From contig JAPDOI010000117.1 in assembly GCA_029168955.1 (NCBI GenBank), positions 1,665,241-1,729,240 of the forward strand: 64,000 nucleotides of DNA, written 5' to 3'. The translations under genes were made by a program, and so were the position numbers. Source of the DNA: Aplectana chamaeleonis (Eukaryota; Nematoda; Chromadorea; Rhabditida; Cosmocercidae). Numbering within the stretch: position 1 is the first letter of the stretch; every line of letters begins with the position of its first letter. Positions 53,484 to 64,000 of this stretch are shown one piece after another. The notes under the pieces were generated by a model. The model ran no database searches and was not told the DNA's origin. It saw only the letters and a list, made by a program, of their open reading frames with translations.

Positions 53484-55307
53484 AAGGGAAGTATACAAAG
53501 CGTAGGTCGGCTCTGTCAAAACGACTAGTATCGCTAGTATCTCTTGTGGCTCAATAGTAAAACTGCGCGGTATACCGCCCCGAGCTGCTTTCAAGCCAGG
53601 TCGTTTTTGTGCTTTTTGTACCTTCCAGAAAGCGCATGAGTCTTCGGAATTTTAGGAAATGGACCTCATAAATGTGCTCAGCGACCAAAACTACCCACTG
53701 AGCAAAGTTAGACTGAAGGCAAATTTTCCATACTTTGTCCAGACTGACAGCTTTCTGGACCTGTACGGATTTTCGGGTGGGCGATTATTTATACCGACTA
53801 GAGAGCTTTGGAAGCGATTTAGAAAAGTTTTCCAGATTTGACTTAAAATTCTCCCAGGGAGGTTTTTTGGGGTGCTGATCACCAATCTGAGATTTACTAG
53901 TCGATTTTTCAAAGTTTTCGGCCAATTTCGTTTGAAGCTTCCCGACCGAGGAAAATCTCGAGGGACAAACGCCACTTTCAAAATTTCCGGATTTCTACGA
54001 CAGATATGTCTCAAAATCATTCTCTGAGGGTTATTTGGTGTGCTAAACACGAATCTGGGGCGGCATGCACGTACGCGGCGGGTTAGGCTGGGGTTAGGCA
54101 GGGTTTGGGGCGTCGGCGCGTTTCAGATTGCTGTGCGAGTGCTGGAGATAATCAGTAGTTGGAGTCTCAACGGGATTTCGGCTGCCCCACCCTCCTAGGG
54201 AGCGTTTGCGAGGGAAAGATTTTTCAGTGCTAGCCTGACCCCCTTTCAGCCCTCGCACCGCTATCATCAAACGCGCCGACGCTTCAACCCCTGCCTAACC
54301 CCAACCTAACCCGCCGCGTACGTGCATGCCGCCCATGGAGTCCTTTCATCGATTTTTCGCAGATTACTGTAGATTACGGTGGGTAGTTTGGACAAAATCT
54401 CAGATTTTAATCAAAATTTGTATACGGGTGTTATTCGGGGTGGAGAATACGAATTTAAAGGCACAGTACACCCTCAGACATGAATTTTGTGTTTTTTATT
54501 TGATTGTGTAGTAGACCCCTCCTGTATAACACGTGCCAAGTGCGAGATCTCAATTCCTCCAAATAGGCTAGATATAAGCGACCACCACGGGCCCGACCCC
54601 CTTCGCTCACCACCACAGGCCCGACCCCCTTCCGAATTTTCGACCTCGATATCGGCTGGATGGATGGATGAAATCTTGAGAACTCGTGTTCTTCAGTCCA
54701 TCGCCGGATTGTCTCCTTATCCTGGCTCGCTCTTGCGCAACGATTGCGAATGAGAAGAAATACAGGCCTGGGACAACTCGTCCGCCAATTTTCCACCCTC
54801 AAAGTATAGGCATTTTTAAGAAGCCATAACTCTGTTCATAGGTGGTCATGGAAGATTTCAGAGATACCACTGTGATCAGCGTATGACCCTCTCCAAGATA
54901 AGCATAAAAACTCAAAAATAATTTTCTGGGTGTCCTGTGCCTTTAACGTCCGTTTGTCGATTTTCAAAATACTAAGGTGGGTTTTGGCCCCTAAATGGCA
55001 TGTTACCTACCGTAACCTACAGTAAACCTCAAAATTTCGACAAATGGACTCCAGATTCGTATTCACCACCCTAGATTACCCCTACATACAACTTTTGAGC
55101 TAAATCCGATGAAATTTTTTGAAACTCCAAAAAAAAATGATTGATGTGTACCCTTGTCTTTTCGCGAGGCTTGAAAAATGCTCATTACTTTTTTGAACCT
55201 GCAGCTCGGGTCGGGATACTGCGCTTTTTTACTATCGAGCCAGAAGAGATACTAACGATACTAGTCGTTTTGGCAGATCCGACCTACGCTTTGTATACTT
55301 CCCTTGT
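53482..55307. mobile_element. ACAAGGGAA-ended element, variant with GTATACAAAGCGTAGG arms, interrupted
   Basis: It abuts the previous element. Left gtaagggaagtatacaaagc then gtaggtcgg; reverse-complemented right acaagggaagtatacaaagc then gtaggtcgg. Arms extend ~110 bp (aacgactagtatcg, agatac, actgcgc). A GGCGGCATGCA element (54057-54334) is inside, so the host element was ~1.55 kb. Confidence 0.75.
54057..54334. mobile_element. GGCGGCATGCA-ended miniature element, copy C
   Basis: Left gggcggcatgcacgtacgcg then gcgggttaggctggggttag; reverse-complemented right gggcggcatgcacgtacgcg then gcgggttaggttggggttag. The gggttagg runs lie in the arms. Ends match copies A and B, but the interior differs. 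It is nested in 53482-55307. Confidence 0.85.
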
Positions 55308-55509
55308 GAGTGGAGCAAATTTAGGCGAAAATTCCAAAGTACCACAACGTCGTGTCGAAATTCTATAGCGAATTGAGTCAGGCAATATAACATTCCATAG
55401 ATACATATATATTTAATTGAATAAAGATTGACAATTCATCGCTAGACATTGTATCGAAACATTGATAAGTGTAGAGAATAGGCATTTCACATTTGTGTGT
55501 TTATAGTCA

Positions 55510-55640
55510 GTGTCACTCTATCTGGAAGCCGCGACGGTGGTTTGGGACACGAAATAAATCGATCGACAGTAATCATACCTTTTTCCACTTGTGGCACGTG
55601 TCTGTGTTGCGGTTTCCAGATAGAATGACACAGATGGTAT
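55510..55640. repeat. Small foldback, ~130 bp
   Basis: gtgtcactctatctggaagc on the left is complementary to ggtttccagatagaatgaca on the right. The central DNA is unique. Confidence 0.6.
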
Positions 55641-55783
55641 ACATATGTGACTGTTGATCGTTGTTTCGTATTGTAAATCGGGACATGATGGTTTTTGATT
55701 GCAAAATGTGTTGATACAATAAACAATCGTGAGAAAATATGTTATTATGCATTCCGTATAGGTACTGAAGTCGGACTCGTGTA

Positions 55784-56064
55784 CTGTGCTTCTCTGGGCC
55801 TAATTCCGGTCCGCAATTGCGTCTCGACACGCTTTGCGGCCGCACGCGCTCGAGTCAGTCGACTTTCCAGCGCCAAAGCCGACTCGGTGTGGTTTTTTTA
55901 TACAGTTTTCTCCAATTTTTTCTAAAGTTTCCAGTTTTAGAAATCCACCTAGAGTCCACAGATTGGCAGCTGCGGCGCTGGAAACTCTTTCGACGTGGAA
56001 GCGTGCGGCCGCAAAGCGTGTCGAGACGCAGTTGCGGACCGCAATTTGGCCCAGAGAAGCACAG
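55784..56064. mobile_element. TA-flanked miniature element (CTGTGCTT family), copy 3
   Basis: TA, then CTGTGCTTCTCTGGGCCTAA; right end ggcccagagaagcacag, then TA. This is the best-preserved copy: arms of ~95 bp through the cgcaattgcgtctcgacacg and gcgg blocks. The centre carries a ~90 bp unpaired AT-rich segment also seen in copies 1 and 2. Confidence 0.9.
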
Positions 56065-56131
56065 TAGTCGTTCATGAATTCGATCCTCGACGTGGTAGAA
56101 TGATTACAACTCTTATTAAATACAGAATATT

Positions 56132-56285
56132 ATAGTTAGGTCCGTGGATTGCCTCCTCGAGAAAAAAAACAAAATCTCACCCGCGGCTGAAGCAGCCGCC
56201 GGTGAGATTCAAACCGCCCGTGCCAGCCGCTTGTGAGATTTAAATATTTTGATTTTCTTGAAGAGGCGAGCCATGGATAACTGTA
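56132..56285. mobile_element. TA-flanked miniature element with GTGAGATT palindromes
   Basis: Left tatagttaggtccgtggatt and reverse-complemented right tacagttatccatggctcgc; both continue cctc then aagaaaa / gagaaaa, then aatctcac. It ends 17 bases past the stop codon of the minus-strand gene. Related copies are 6127-6262 and 57180-58034. Confidence 0.75.
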
Positions 56286-56301
56286 TGTGCATCCATAGAT
56301 A

Positions 56302-59300
56302 TCAGGGGCACTTGAAGAAGCCTGTGATCGAGTCGATTTGCAACACCTGCTTTGTGGGCATGTCGTAGTCGGTCACCTGGAAGTTTTGGGGAGGTAAATT
56401 AGTTTGTAACATGCAACTAGTACAAAGATCACATACGGTTTTCTCGTCGAACATCCAATAACCCTCTTCGCTACGAATGTCCTTTGGTACACCAGATCGC
56501 AAGTCATCCGGCAAGCCAGGGAAGTATCTGGTCTTGTCGTTTAGGAAGGTAGGCGCATTGTCGAGCACGCTGTACGTAGCGAACACGTTACCCTGTCAAA
56601 GTTATCTATGGTAAATAGTATCAGCAAGAGGTTTGGTATGACCAGCAGCAGGTGAATGCTAAGACTTCAGAAAGAAGCCGATGCGGTAAACAGCTCAAAT
56701 GTACAGGGTGTGGCAAAAGTTCTTGCACTCACAGTCAGATAAGGTTTCGTAAAAACCGCCGATTTGAACAAACTCTTCAAAAAATCTTCGAAAAATTTTA
56801 TTGTACTTTAGGAACCGTACACACTCGTTAAATTTCAAAATATCCTCCTTTCGCTCGGAAACAGATTGGGAGTCTTTTCGGAAACGCGTCTACGGCAGAT
56901 AGTCGGCTTCAACGTCATCCCATGCTTCTTTTAAACTCCGACGTAGAAAGTCCGAATTTGGGTGACGCTCAGCACATGCCTTCGACTTCAGGGCCGACCA
57001 AACAGAGTGGTAAATGGGATTGAGGTCTGTACTATAAGGCGGCTACTACTCCCAGGGGATGAACCCCGGTAGATTGTCTTCGCACCACCTCTGTACGACC
57101 TTCGCTTTGTGGGCTGGTGCAGAGTCTTGCTGATAGGTCCTATTTCAATTTCCAAATTGAGATTTGGCCCATGGGGGTATAGTTATGTCTGGGGCTTGTT
57201 TCCTCAGAAAAAATACTCTTAATTTCACCAGCGGCTGACGAGGGGGGCTCGAATCTCACCGGCGGCTGGCGTTATAGTAAGCTGATCGGCTACGTTCTTC
57301 TCTCGGCGTGAATCGTTTAGCGGGCCGGCGCACGCCACCGCCGCGCCAGCCGCGGGTGAGAATCAAATGTTTTTTCTTAAGGGCCCAAATAGAGTCCCGC
57401 CGCTCAAAGGCGCGGCAGCATGCAATGGAGGAGTATCGACCATGCGGCGCCGCGCGATCGATTCTCCTCGACTAGGCCGTAGTTATTCACCAGCGGGACG
57501 CTGCTGAAATAGCTAGACAACTGCCACCTATGTGCGTCCCAAGTGTGCTGAGGCATGCCAAAAGGAAGAGTTGTCCCAAGAAAACGCACCGGAAGCCCGC
57601 ACCAAGCAGTTATACACGCCGCGGCACTGTGTACTGTATCCTTGCGGGACCTACCCCGTTGTAAATTTGCCAATTTCCATCAGCCGATTATTTTTCAGAT
57701 CTAAACTTGTTAAAATACCACAAAACGACATAACGAGCACTGCTATGACAGGAGTAATAGATTTCGAGTGACTTTTTGCAATAAAAAAGTGATAGAAGCG
57801 TGAAATTTCAGCAAAATACAATTGAAACGCCAATTTTTGGTCCGCAACATTCCGTCAAAGACGTCAAAGGCGCTAAATTGCAGACAAGCCCCTGTTTTAC
57901 GCGGCAAGCGGCGGCAATGCCATCGCGGGACTTTTTCCTTCCGCTGGTGCATAACTACGGCCCTACATGCTGCCGCGCCTTTCAGCGGCGGGACTCTATT
58001 CGGGCCATAAGGAAGCAAGCCACGTATCTAAGTATACTTCCTTTATGAGGATGTCCTCCAGGTAGTTTTTGCTGTTGTTTTTGACACCCTTCTCCACGAA
58101 AATCAGTGGCGTTTTGCTCTCAGCGGTGATCCCACCAAAAACCATCAGTGATGGTAGGTACCCAGTCCTACAAACGATGGGTCCTTGTTCGTTGGGTTCT
58201 CTGGGCCCTCGTTTTGTGGTCCATGAATTGGCCTGTTGTGAACAAGCACTCATCAGAGAAGAGGATGTCGCGGAGCCATGCTTCGGAAAACCGTTTTGGC
58301 AAGGTTTAGCATCTCACAAGGGAGCCACTATAAGTCATAGTAGCTATTCCAAATGGGATGTACTTTTCTAAAACCATTTTTGGACGAAAAGTCCGAATAT
58401 GCCCATCGCAGCTGCCTAGACCCACACTGAAGCAAGTCATGAGCGTTTTTAAAGCTTTGCGACAAGGTAAAGGCCGCGGACCCATGGAATTTTTAGGGTG
58501 TTTTAAATTTTTTTTCGGAATTTCCTAAAAAAATATGTATGTAGGGGTAATCTAGGGTGCTGAAGACGAATCTGGGGTTCGCTTGTCGAAATTTTAGGGT
58601 TTACTGTAGGTTACGGTAGGTAACATGCCATTTAGGAGGCAAAACCTACCCTAGTAATTCGAGAATCGACAAATGGACATCGACTTCGTACTCAGCACCC
58701 TGAAACAACCCTCACATAGAAACTGTGAGACAAGTCTGAGACTTTGACTAAACTACCGTATACCTGTAATCTACCGTAAGCTGTCAAAAATCGATAAACT
58801 TACATCAGATTCGCGGTAAGCACGCCAAATAATTCCCAGAAAAAACGACTTGAGCCGCATCGGTTGTCCCATTAGGGAAATCGTCAAAAGTCGACTTTGC
58901 CGTCAATTTCTTCTACCGGTGTGAAGCTTCTCACAAATTTAGTCGAAAACTTTGAAAAAACGACAAATGAACCTCATATTCGTGATCAGCATCCCAACTA
59001 ACCCCCCGGAGCGAATTTAAAGTCAAATCAGGAATATTTTTCTAAAACGCTTCGAGAGCCCTCTAATTGGTATAAAGAAGCGCCCAACCGAAAATCCGTA
59101 CAAGTCCAAAACGCTGTCAATCTGCGCAAAGTTTGGAAAACGTTCCTTCGTCCAAAATTTGCCTAGGGGGTGGTTTTGGGCGCTTAGCGCGATTATGAGG
59201 TCCGCTTCCGGATTTTCCTAAAAGTATTACACTTTTTGGAGGGTAAAATAGGTACCAAGATCAGAGAAAAAATGCCTATAACTTCTTTCGGAGTGGGTCT

Positions 59301-62300
59301 AGGCAGCTGCGATGGGCATAGTCGGACTTTTCGTCCGGAAATGGTTATAGAAAAGTACACCTCATTTGGAAAGGTTTCTATGATTTATAGTGACTCACTT
59401 GTCAGCAGTCTAATCTTCTCCATTATTTCAGTAAGTTCGTGTGCTTCTGCCATTCTGTGAGGATGATGGTGCTGCTCATCAATCACAATTCTCCGGGCAG
59501 AACGAACATAGGTTTCTACCTCAGTAGACATCTTTCTCATTGATTTTCTTGGGTCACAGCGTATCCTTTCCCTAACCGCTTTCACAAGTTTGGTGTAGTT
59601 GCAATCCCCGGTCCCCCGCTATGTGGCCTGTCTTTCATAGTTCCAGTTGCCTTAAAGGCAGTGTTCACGATGATTTTCAGTTCCGAGTTTTTCACATAAG
59701 ACAAAGCTTTCGCCTCCAAGTGTTACCAAAATTACGAAGAAACGGCGAGAAACGCATTAAAACGTCGTATTTCAGTGACATTATTCTATAACAAGGACTA
59801 GTTGTCCGGTTGGATAAACATGTTCATGGTGGTTGTCACCGGTGGAAAATTGGGTCAATGGAAAGTAGAAGAATATTTTATGCAAAACAGGATTAGTTAG
59901 GGTCCGATGGAAGGGAGGGAGCAACAGAAAGCAGAAAATGGCAAGGGAAGGGTCCGCAATTTATTTCGTCGTCACAACGAACTGTTCCTGTGAGAGCAAA
60001 GGGGCGTGGTGAGAGTAAACGATTTCGTGCCCTTCTGGTCCGTTTTTCTCAGTTTCTCCGTCATTTCAGTTCTACCCGGGGGTCAATTAATCGATTTCGC
60101 GAATAATCTCAACACTGAAGATTATCGTGAACACTGCTTTTAAAGAGAGAAACAATACTGAAGACAGCTGTCCGCGAAATCTTGACACGCCTTGCGATTT
60201 CTGAAGACGGACATACCGACAGATGTGGAGCGAGCATCGATACCCTTTGCTCTTTTGCCCACCACCATTCTATAAAACGAGCTTTTATTGACCGGTAACC
60301 GTTAAATCCTTTCGATATTGGCTTACGTAACTCAGCCTATCACAATTTAGGACCCATGAATGTTTTTTCTTCCATATATTTGCTGAAATAAAGTAGTGCA
60401 AGAACTTTTGTCAAACCCTGTATTGTCCTGTAGGCTCTTGTCTATCAGAGCACCCTTCAAAAATTGTGCGCACGCATCAGTTCTTTTGCTTGCGTCTTCG
60501 CACATTGCTGTTTCAAATCACGAAAAAATGACTCTACCGTGAGTAACACCTCACCGAAAGAAGTATGACACTGCCATTTGTCAACGGGAATGCTGCCTGT
60601 GGGTAGAACAGTACACGGTCGTGCAGTTCCTTAGGATAGCCACGTGCCTCTCTGTGAAAACATGTATTGCGTTGTGTTCAGAATTTTCCAATAAAGGATG
60701 TAAAATGGAAACTGACATGAAGCTGACGCCGTCATACTCATATCCGTAGATCACTCTTTCGGCAAACAATAGAATGAGATTGCCGGAAGTGACCGTGGCA
60801 TTCACAAACCCTGGTCCCTTTGGGAATACCTGAAGAATAAAGTGAATTAAAGTGATGTGCTACGTTATGCTATGTTGTGCCAAATATATTGCTGGAAGGC
60901 AGTGTTCACGATAAACTTTGTCTTTGTTTTTTTTCGCCGGAAATCGAAAGGTCTGGGTCTCATTGGAGCGATAGGGTCGAAAGAACGAACAAAAACGGGC
61001 CCGAAAGTGTCCTTATCGAATCCGATATCAGCTCGCGCTAGTCCCCTCTAATCAATCGATACGTATCTGATACCCGCGAGAAAAGAGTAGCGCTAATGGA
61101 TTTCAGAGCCGTTAAAGGCTCTTTCGGGCCCGTTTTTGCTCGTTCTTTCTAATCTCACGCTCCAGTGAGACCCAGGCCTTTCGATTTCCGGCGAAAAAAA
61201 AACAAAGACAACATTTATCATGGATAGGGCCTTTAATGTTGTACTGTGGTATATCACGTCAAGTTCCGATATGGAAGAAACTGACGTCTTGAATCTTCCG
61301 TCCAGTGTCGATAAACCTCTTCTCGCGCACCGTGTAAACTTTTTCCGCAAGGAAAACGATCCATTCGGACTGTGATACTGTAATTAGAGCACTTTTCCTA
61401 CATACAAACAGTCTAAAACAAGAGCCAGGTCAACTCTGCAGTTAAAATTTGAAACAATTTTCAATCGACATGTTTACGTACAACGCACCATAAGTAACGG
61501 AATCGAGTTGCTTGGGACATTTGCTGAAGGAAGCCAGATCGCCTGCCAGTTTGGGCTCGCTGCCCTTCGCCAGGCCTGAAAAAAATGCATCTGGTACGTG
61601 AAAAGTCACCTGGAGAAGAAAACTTTGAATATAGTCAAAATTAGCTAGCGTAACACGATCCGCACCAACACAGTGTTGGATTATCTAACAAGGGAATGAC
61701 CAAACCGGTTTTTCAGAGTTACCCATATGGCCAGGTCTACAGTGCGGCGTTCAGAGTTCGTTCACAGCGCGACGCGACGTAGAGTTCGCGCAATCATTTT
61801 AGTCTGAGGAATGGACGGGGCTGTGACGGTAGATCACCCCGCGCGAATCGAAACCCCATTCTCCAGTGAGGCCGCCAAACCAGCACGGCCAGCCGCCTGG
61901 TCCATGCATCAGACTAGAACGAAAACGGAAACCATATGTTTAGGGGGTCTGCACAGTTGAATCGACCGGCGAGTGGTCGCCGAGCGTTAGTCATAGAGCG
62001 GCGACAAAAATGTTTTCTAACATTATCTTCACCGCGTCGGTAGCCGCTTGCTGGCAGTGACACAAAGCGGTCGCGGCGTGCTAACACTCGCTGTGCCCCC
62101 TCATCTCCCTTCACCTAACGTCCTCCGTCGTCCCCCGCCACGGTACCTAATCGATATTGCATCACCCAGCGCTGTTTGCCGCTGCGACAACGCCGCGATT
62201 TGAGCTCTGTAGACCCCTTCAGTTTACATATCGACAAAGCGACGGTGCGTAGCGCGTCGTGGGTTCTAAATTAAGCATAATTGCGTGACGTCATATGCGT

Positions 62301-64000
62301 CGCCTTGCGATGAAACGTGACGAGAAGGACGTCGCGCGAAGGCAAAATCGTTGCTGGATTTCCTCAGGGTTTTTTCATTAACGCAACCTAACCTAACAAT
62401 GAAAGCAATAAAATAAGTTTTCATATATGAGACCAATTGCTCTCAAACTAACACAAAAAACTGTTGCTACCGTTACTAAAAAATGTTTGCTGCAAACTTG
62501 CGCGGGATTGCGGACGTGCACAATTGCGCGTAATCGCTCAGCGTTGACACCAGAATTTCTGCGCGACGAGAGTTTCGCGTCGCCCTGACATGTGCCATGG
62601 CGTAGCCCCGCGAAAACTCTGAACGCCGCTTAGGAGCGAACAGAGATCAACAACGAAAAACGCTTTTGAAGTGCTCGATCTCGCGCACGTTGCGCCTTAG
62701 GTTTTAAACAAACATTTTTTTAACCTTGTTTAGTTTTGACGCGAAATTTTCCACAGCGCGCTTCCCACAACTTTATTACCCATTCGATTCTACCTGTACA
62801 AGATTTTACTACACTTTTCAAAACTGGTTCAATATTGGCCGATCATTTCAGCGTGGTCTTGGCTGTTCTGTGCCAGACCCAATCTTTGTACGATACAGTC
62901 TACACGAAGGTCGTTTATACTTCCGCCACCGAGCGGCGCGGCAAAGTGCAAACCGATAACATCGATAGTGTCGCGTCGCGTGCGATCAATACTACAGGAG
63001 ATGCACTTATACGCACGCCGCTTTCGCGCGCAAAATTAAACGACCATCATAAGGCGGACTTTCTGGATGTCCCTAAGAGGAGTAACTTCAATGCCGTAAA
63101 GTGGATCTGCTTCGATCATACGTCCACAGACAAGTGGAATCGTCGCTCGGAGAAAGTGACAATTGCAAAAACGAAATGCAGCTTCTCAGTATTACTTTTT
63201 CACAAGAAAAACCGAATTTGGCTATTATGGCCGTGCTCGCTTTCCCTCTGAACAGAAGTTATGAGCACCTGATTGAGCAATTGTCCGAGATGATGCAGTT
63301 TCATTCGCCTAACGCGTTTCGGCACGTTTTCGCCTTCGTCTGAGCCTGGAATGCGAAAGGAACACATAAGGATTTAGCCGACCAAGCACTATTTCACAGC
63401 AAAAAGAAAATTTTCAAGAAAAAATAGGGAAAAACAACGTTTGTAAGAAAACCATTTTAAGGGGGTACCAACCTTCAGCAAACAGACCAAGACCTGCCAG
63501 ACTTACCCTCAGATGAACCTTCAGATGGCGGGTGAATGAGAGCGGGACCTACATCAGACCACTCCACACTCGTTTGTAGCCTTTTAAAGAAAGGCCGATC
63601 AAGCCCATAGGCAGATCAAAAACCTACAAAGGTCGTACCAAAATAGGGCTAGATTCTTGGGTGATTGCCACTCATTCGTCCTTTTCCTGTTAATTTGTGG
63701 GTTTCTGGAGTTGATCCAGAACGCTTCCAAACTTCTCTGCGAGCAGCGATGATCTGGTTCCTGTGCAAGGATCGTACGACACCTACATCGAAACGGCTGT
63801 TTTCATGCACGCGCACCCAGCGGTGTTCCTCCCAATGGAGTTTTGATGGATGTGCCGGGGGTTCGGTCGGTTCCAGGAAAACCCAGCAATCCACCGAAAT
63901 TAGATGACGGAAATGAACAGATATACAAGGGAAAAATTCTTTCCAGGTTCTCACCTCAATCAGAAATTCCGTGTGTTGCGCTTGGCGTCGTTTGTCGTCG
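56302..64000 (-). CDS. Secreted/extracellular-type protein with weak hemopexin-like repeats (3' part, continues past the window)
   Basis: Five minus-strand exons fit without a stop and with every intron in phase 0: 64000-63955 (partial), 61609-61478, 60829-60713, 56592-56437 and 56376-56302, giving 174 residues ending GFFKCP. Segments resemble hemopexin blades: CPKQLDSVTYGALYVF, FPKGPGFVNATVTSGNLIL and YFPGLPDDL...YWMFDE, with Cys at the first blade and at the C-terminus as in hemopexin folds. The Cys-to-Cys span (~127) is shorter than the usual ~190, so an exon may be missed or the fold may differ. At 63954 the frame also stays open into the proposed intron as far as 63649. Exon boundaries are good; the family call is tentative. 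The 4.1 kb intron is a transposon graveyard. Confidence 0.65.
57180..58034. mobile_element. TA-flanked miniature element inside the transposase, itself interrupted
   Basis: Left tagttatgtctggggcttgt then ttcctcag; reverse-complemented right tacttagatacgtggcttgc then ttcc; TA borders on both sides. The interior gtgagatt / caccagcggctg blocks match 56132-56285. A foldback element (57384-58009) splits it, so the original was about 230 bp. Confidence 0.7.
57384..58009. mobile_element. Foldback element, ~626 bp, GGCCCRAATAGAGTCCCGCC ends
   Basis: Left gggcccaaatagagtcccgc then cgctcaaaggcgcggcagcatg; reverse-complemented right ggcccgaatagagtcccgcc then gctgaaaggcgcggcagcatg. The blocks ggccgtagttatgcaccagc / ggccgtagttattcaccagc follow. 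A diverged solo end is at about 50641. It is innermost in a three-level nest. Confidence 0.8.
58316..59402. mobile_element. ACAAGGGAA-ended element, 1087 bp, copy 2
   Basis: Left acaagggagccactataagt and reverse-complemented right acaagtgagtcactataaat. The arms and interior match 52398-53483 throughout (ggtaacatgccatttagga, gcttcgagagccctct). It is inserted in transposase piece 2/3 between codons for LTS and EML. Confidence 0.85.
59656..60139. mobile_element. TTAA-type 1 miniature element, copy 3
   Basis: TTAA (59652-59655), then AGGCAGTGTTCACGATGATT; right end agattatcgtgaacactgct, then TTAA (60140-60143). The interior matches 24791-25270 and 30676-31160. Because it splits a recognisable coding frame, its borders and TTAA duplication are unusually certain. 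Confidence 0.9.
60897..61232. mobile_element. TTAA-type 2 foldback element, copy 3
   Basis: Left aggcagtgttcacgataaac then tttgtctttg; reverse-complemented right aggccctatccatgataaat then gttgtctttg. The arms of ~115 bp share ggaaatcgaaaggtctgggt / ggaaatcgaaaggcctgggt and acgggcccgaaag. The right TTAA is at 61233-61236; the left one has decayed. It lies in the 648 bp intron of the hemopexin-like gene. Confidence 0.8.
61744..62629. mobile_element. Element with 17 bp GCGGCGTTCAGAGTT ends, 886 bp
   Basis: gcggcgttcagagttcg at the left and cgaaaactctgaacgccgc at the right are inverted. GC-rich gcgacgcgacg blocks occur at both sides. No transposase was seen. It lies in the first (5') intron of the hemopexin-like gene within the window. 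Confidence 0.65.
62630..63954. other. Intronic stretch, largely unassigned
   Basis: Part of the first intron of the minus-strand gene. The block 62905-63010 is a copy of the dispersed repeat at 8350-8530. Open frames occur on both strands over 63649-63954 (80 and 101 residues) without a recognised family; one is in frame with the upstream exon. Confidence 0.4.

Larger units (their letters stand above)
56820..60268 (-). pseudogene. Tc1/mariner-type transposase in four pieces
   Basis: Piece 1 (60268-60140) starts MVVGKRAKG and, one frame over, carries the helix-turn-helix EIARRVKISRTAVFSIV. Piece 2 (59651-59403) has KAVRERIRCDPRKSMRKMST and AHELTE. Piece 3 (58315-58035) has LPSLMVFGGITAESKTPLIF. 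Piece 4 (57179-56820) has QQDSAPAHKAKVVQRWCEDN, PPYSTDLNP and WSALKSKAC. Pieces are separated exactly by the three inserted elements. There are also frameshifts in pieces 1 and 3 and stops in piece 4, so it is inactive. Confidence 0.85.
56704..60420 (-). mobile_element. Tc1/mariner-superfamily element, 3.7 kb, split by nested insertions
   Basis: Left CAGGGTGTGGCAAAAGTTCT, reverse-complemented right CAGGGTTTGACAAAAGTTCT, both followed by TGCACT; target TA duplications at 56702-56703 and 60421-60422. Three later insertions sit inside: 57180-58034 (itself interrupted), 58316-59402 and 59656-60139. Without them the element would be about 1.29 kb, the normal size for this superfamily. Confidence 0.9.

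Noticed and set aside
63649..63954. Extension of the first minus-strand exon to a stop at 63649
   Set aside because: The frame is open, but splicing at 63955 (GAG|gtgag) to 61609 gives phase-consistent continuity with the later exons. Not excluded without transcripts.

Overview
The window is eukaryotic and most likely nematode. Coding sequence is broken into short exons with GT-AG introns and TTTCAG-type acceptors. The best-preserved protein is a 171-residue divergent-loop cyclophilin of the Caenorhabditis CYN-3/CYN-7 type. A second gene is a nematode-style protein tyrosine phosphatase with a lysine-rich N-terminus. Three multi-exon genes account for only a few percent of the DNA; almost everything else is repetitive. 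All exon joins were inferred by eye from reading frame, splice sites and family motifs, because no transcript data are available here.

Layout. 1-10.5 kb: a ~172 bp TTCGAA-rich satellite (0.24-2.96 kb), shorter tandem arrays at 3.4 and 5.0 kb, GC-rich dispersed palindromes and a hAT-like element with another inverted-repeat element inside it. 10.71-18.75 kb (+): the cyclophilin gene, three exons, with a 5.8 kb first intron holding several miniature inverted-repeat elements and one large foldback element that contains a 63 bp minisatellite. 18.8-32.4 kb: no convincing gene; TTAA-flanked foldback elements, hAT-like miniature elements and minisatellites. 32.46 to at least 50.46 kb (+): the phosphatase-like gene, ten exons recognised, two introns over 7 kb. 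Its signature motif has serine where the catalytic cysteine should be, so it probably encodes a pseudophosphatase. Its seventh intron carries a mariner inside a LINE inside a 144 bp satellite. 50.5-56.3 kb: foldback elements of an ACAAGGGAA-ended family with further nested insertions. 56.30 to beyond 64.0 kb (-): the 3' part of a gene for a protein with weak hemopexin-like features; one of its introns holds a 3.7 kb Tc1/mariner-type element that has been split by three insertions, one of which is itself interrupted.

The three genes show no functional link. The phosphatase-like gene (+) and the hemopexin-like gene (-) are convergent. The most informative aspect of the window is its stratigraphy: insertion order can be read from which element interrupts which, and in several cases the target-site duplication (TA or TTAA) is still visible.
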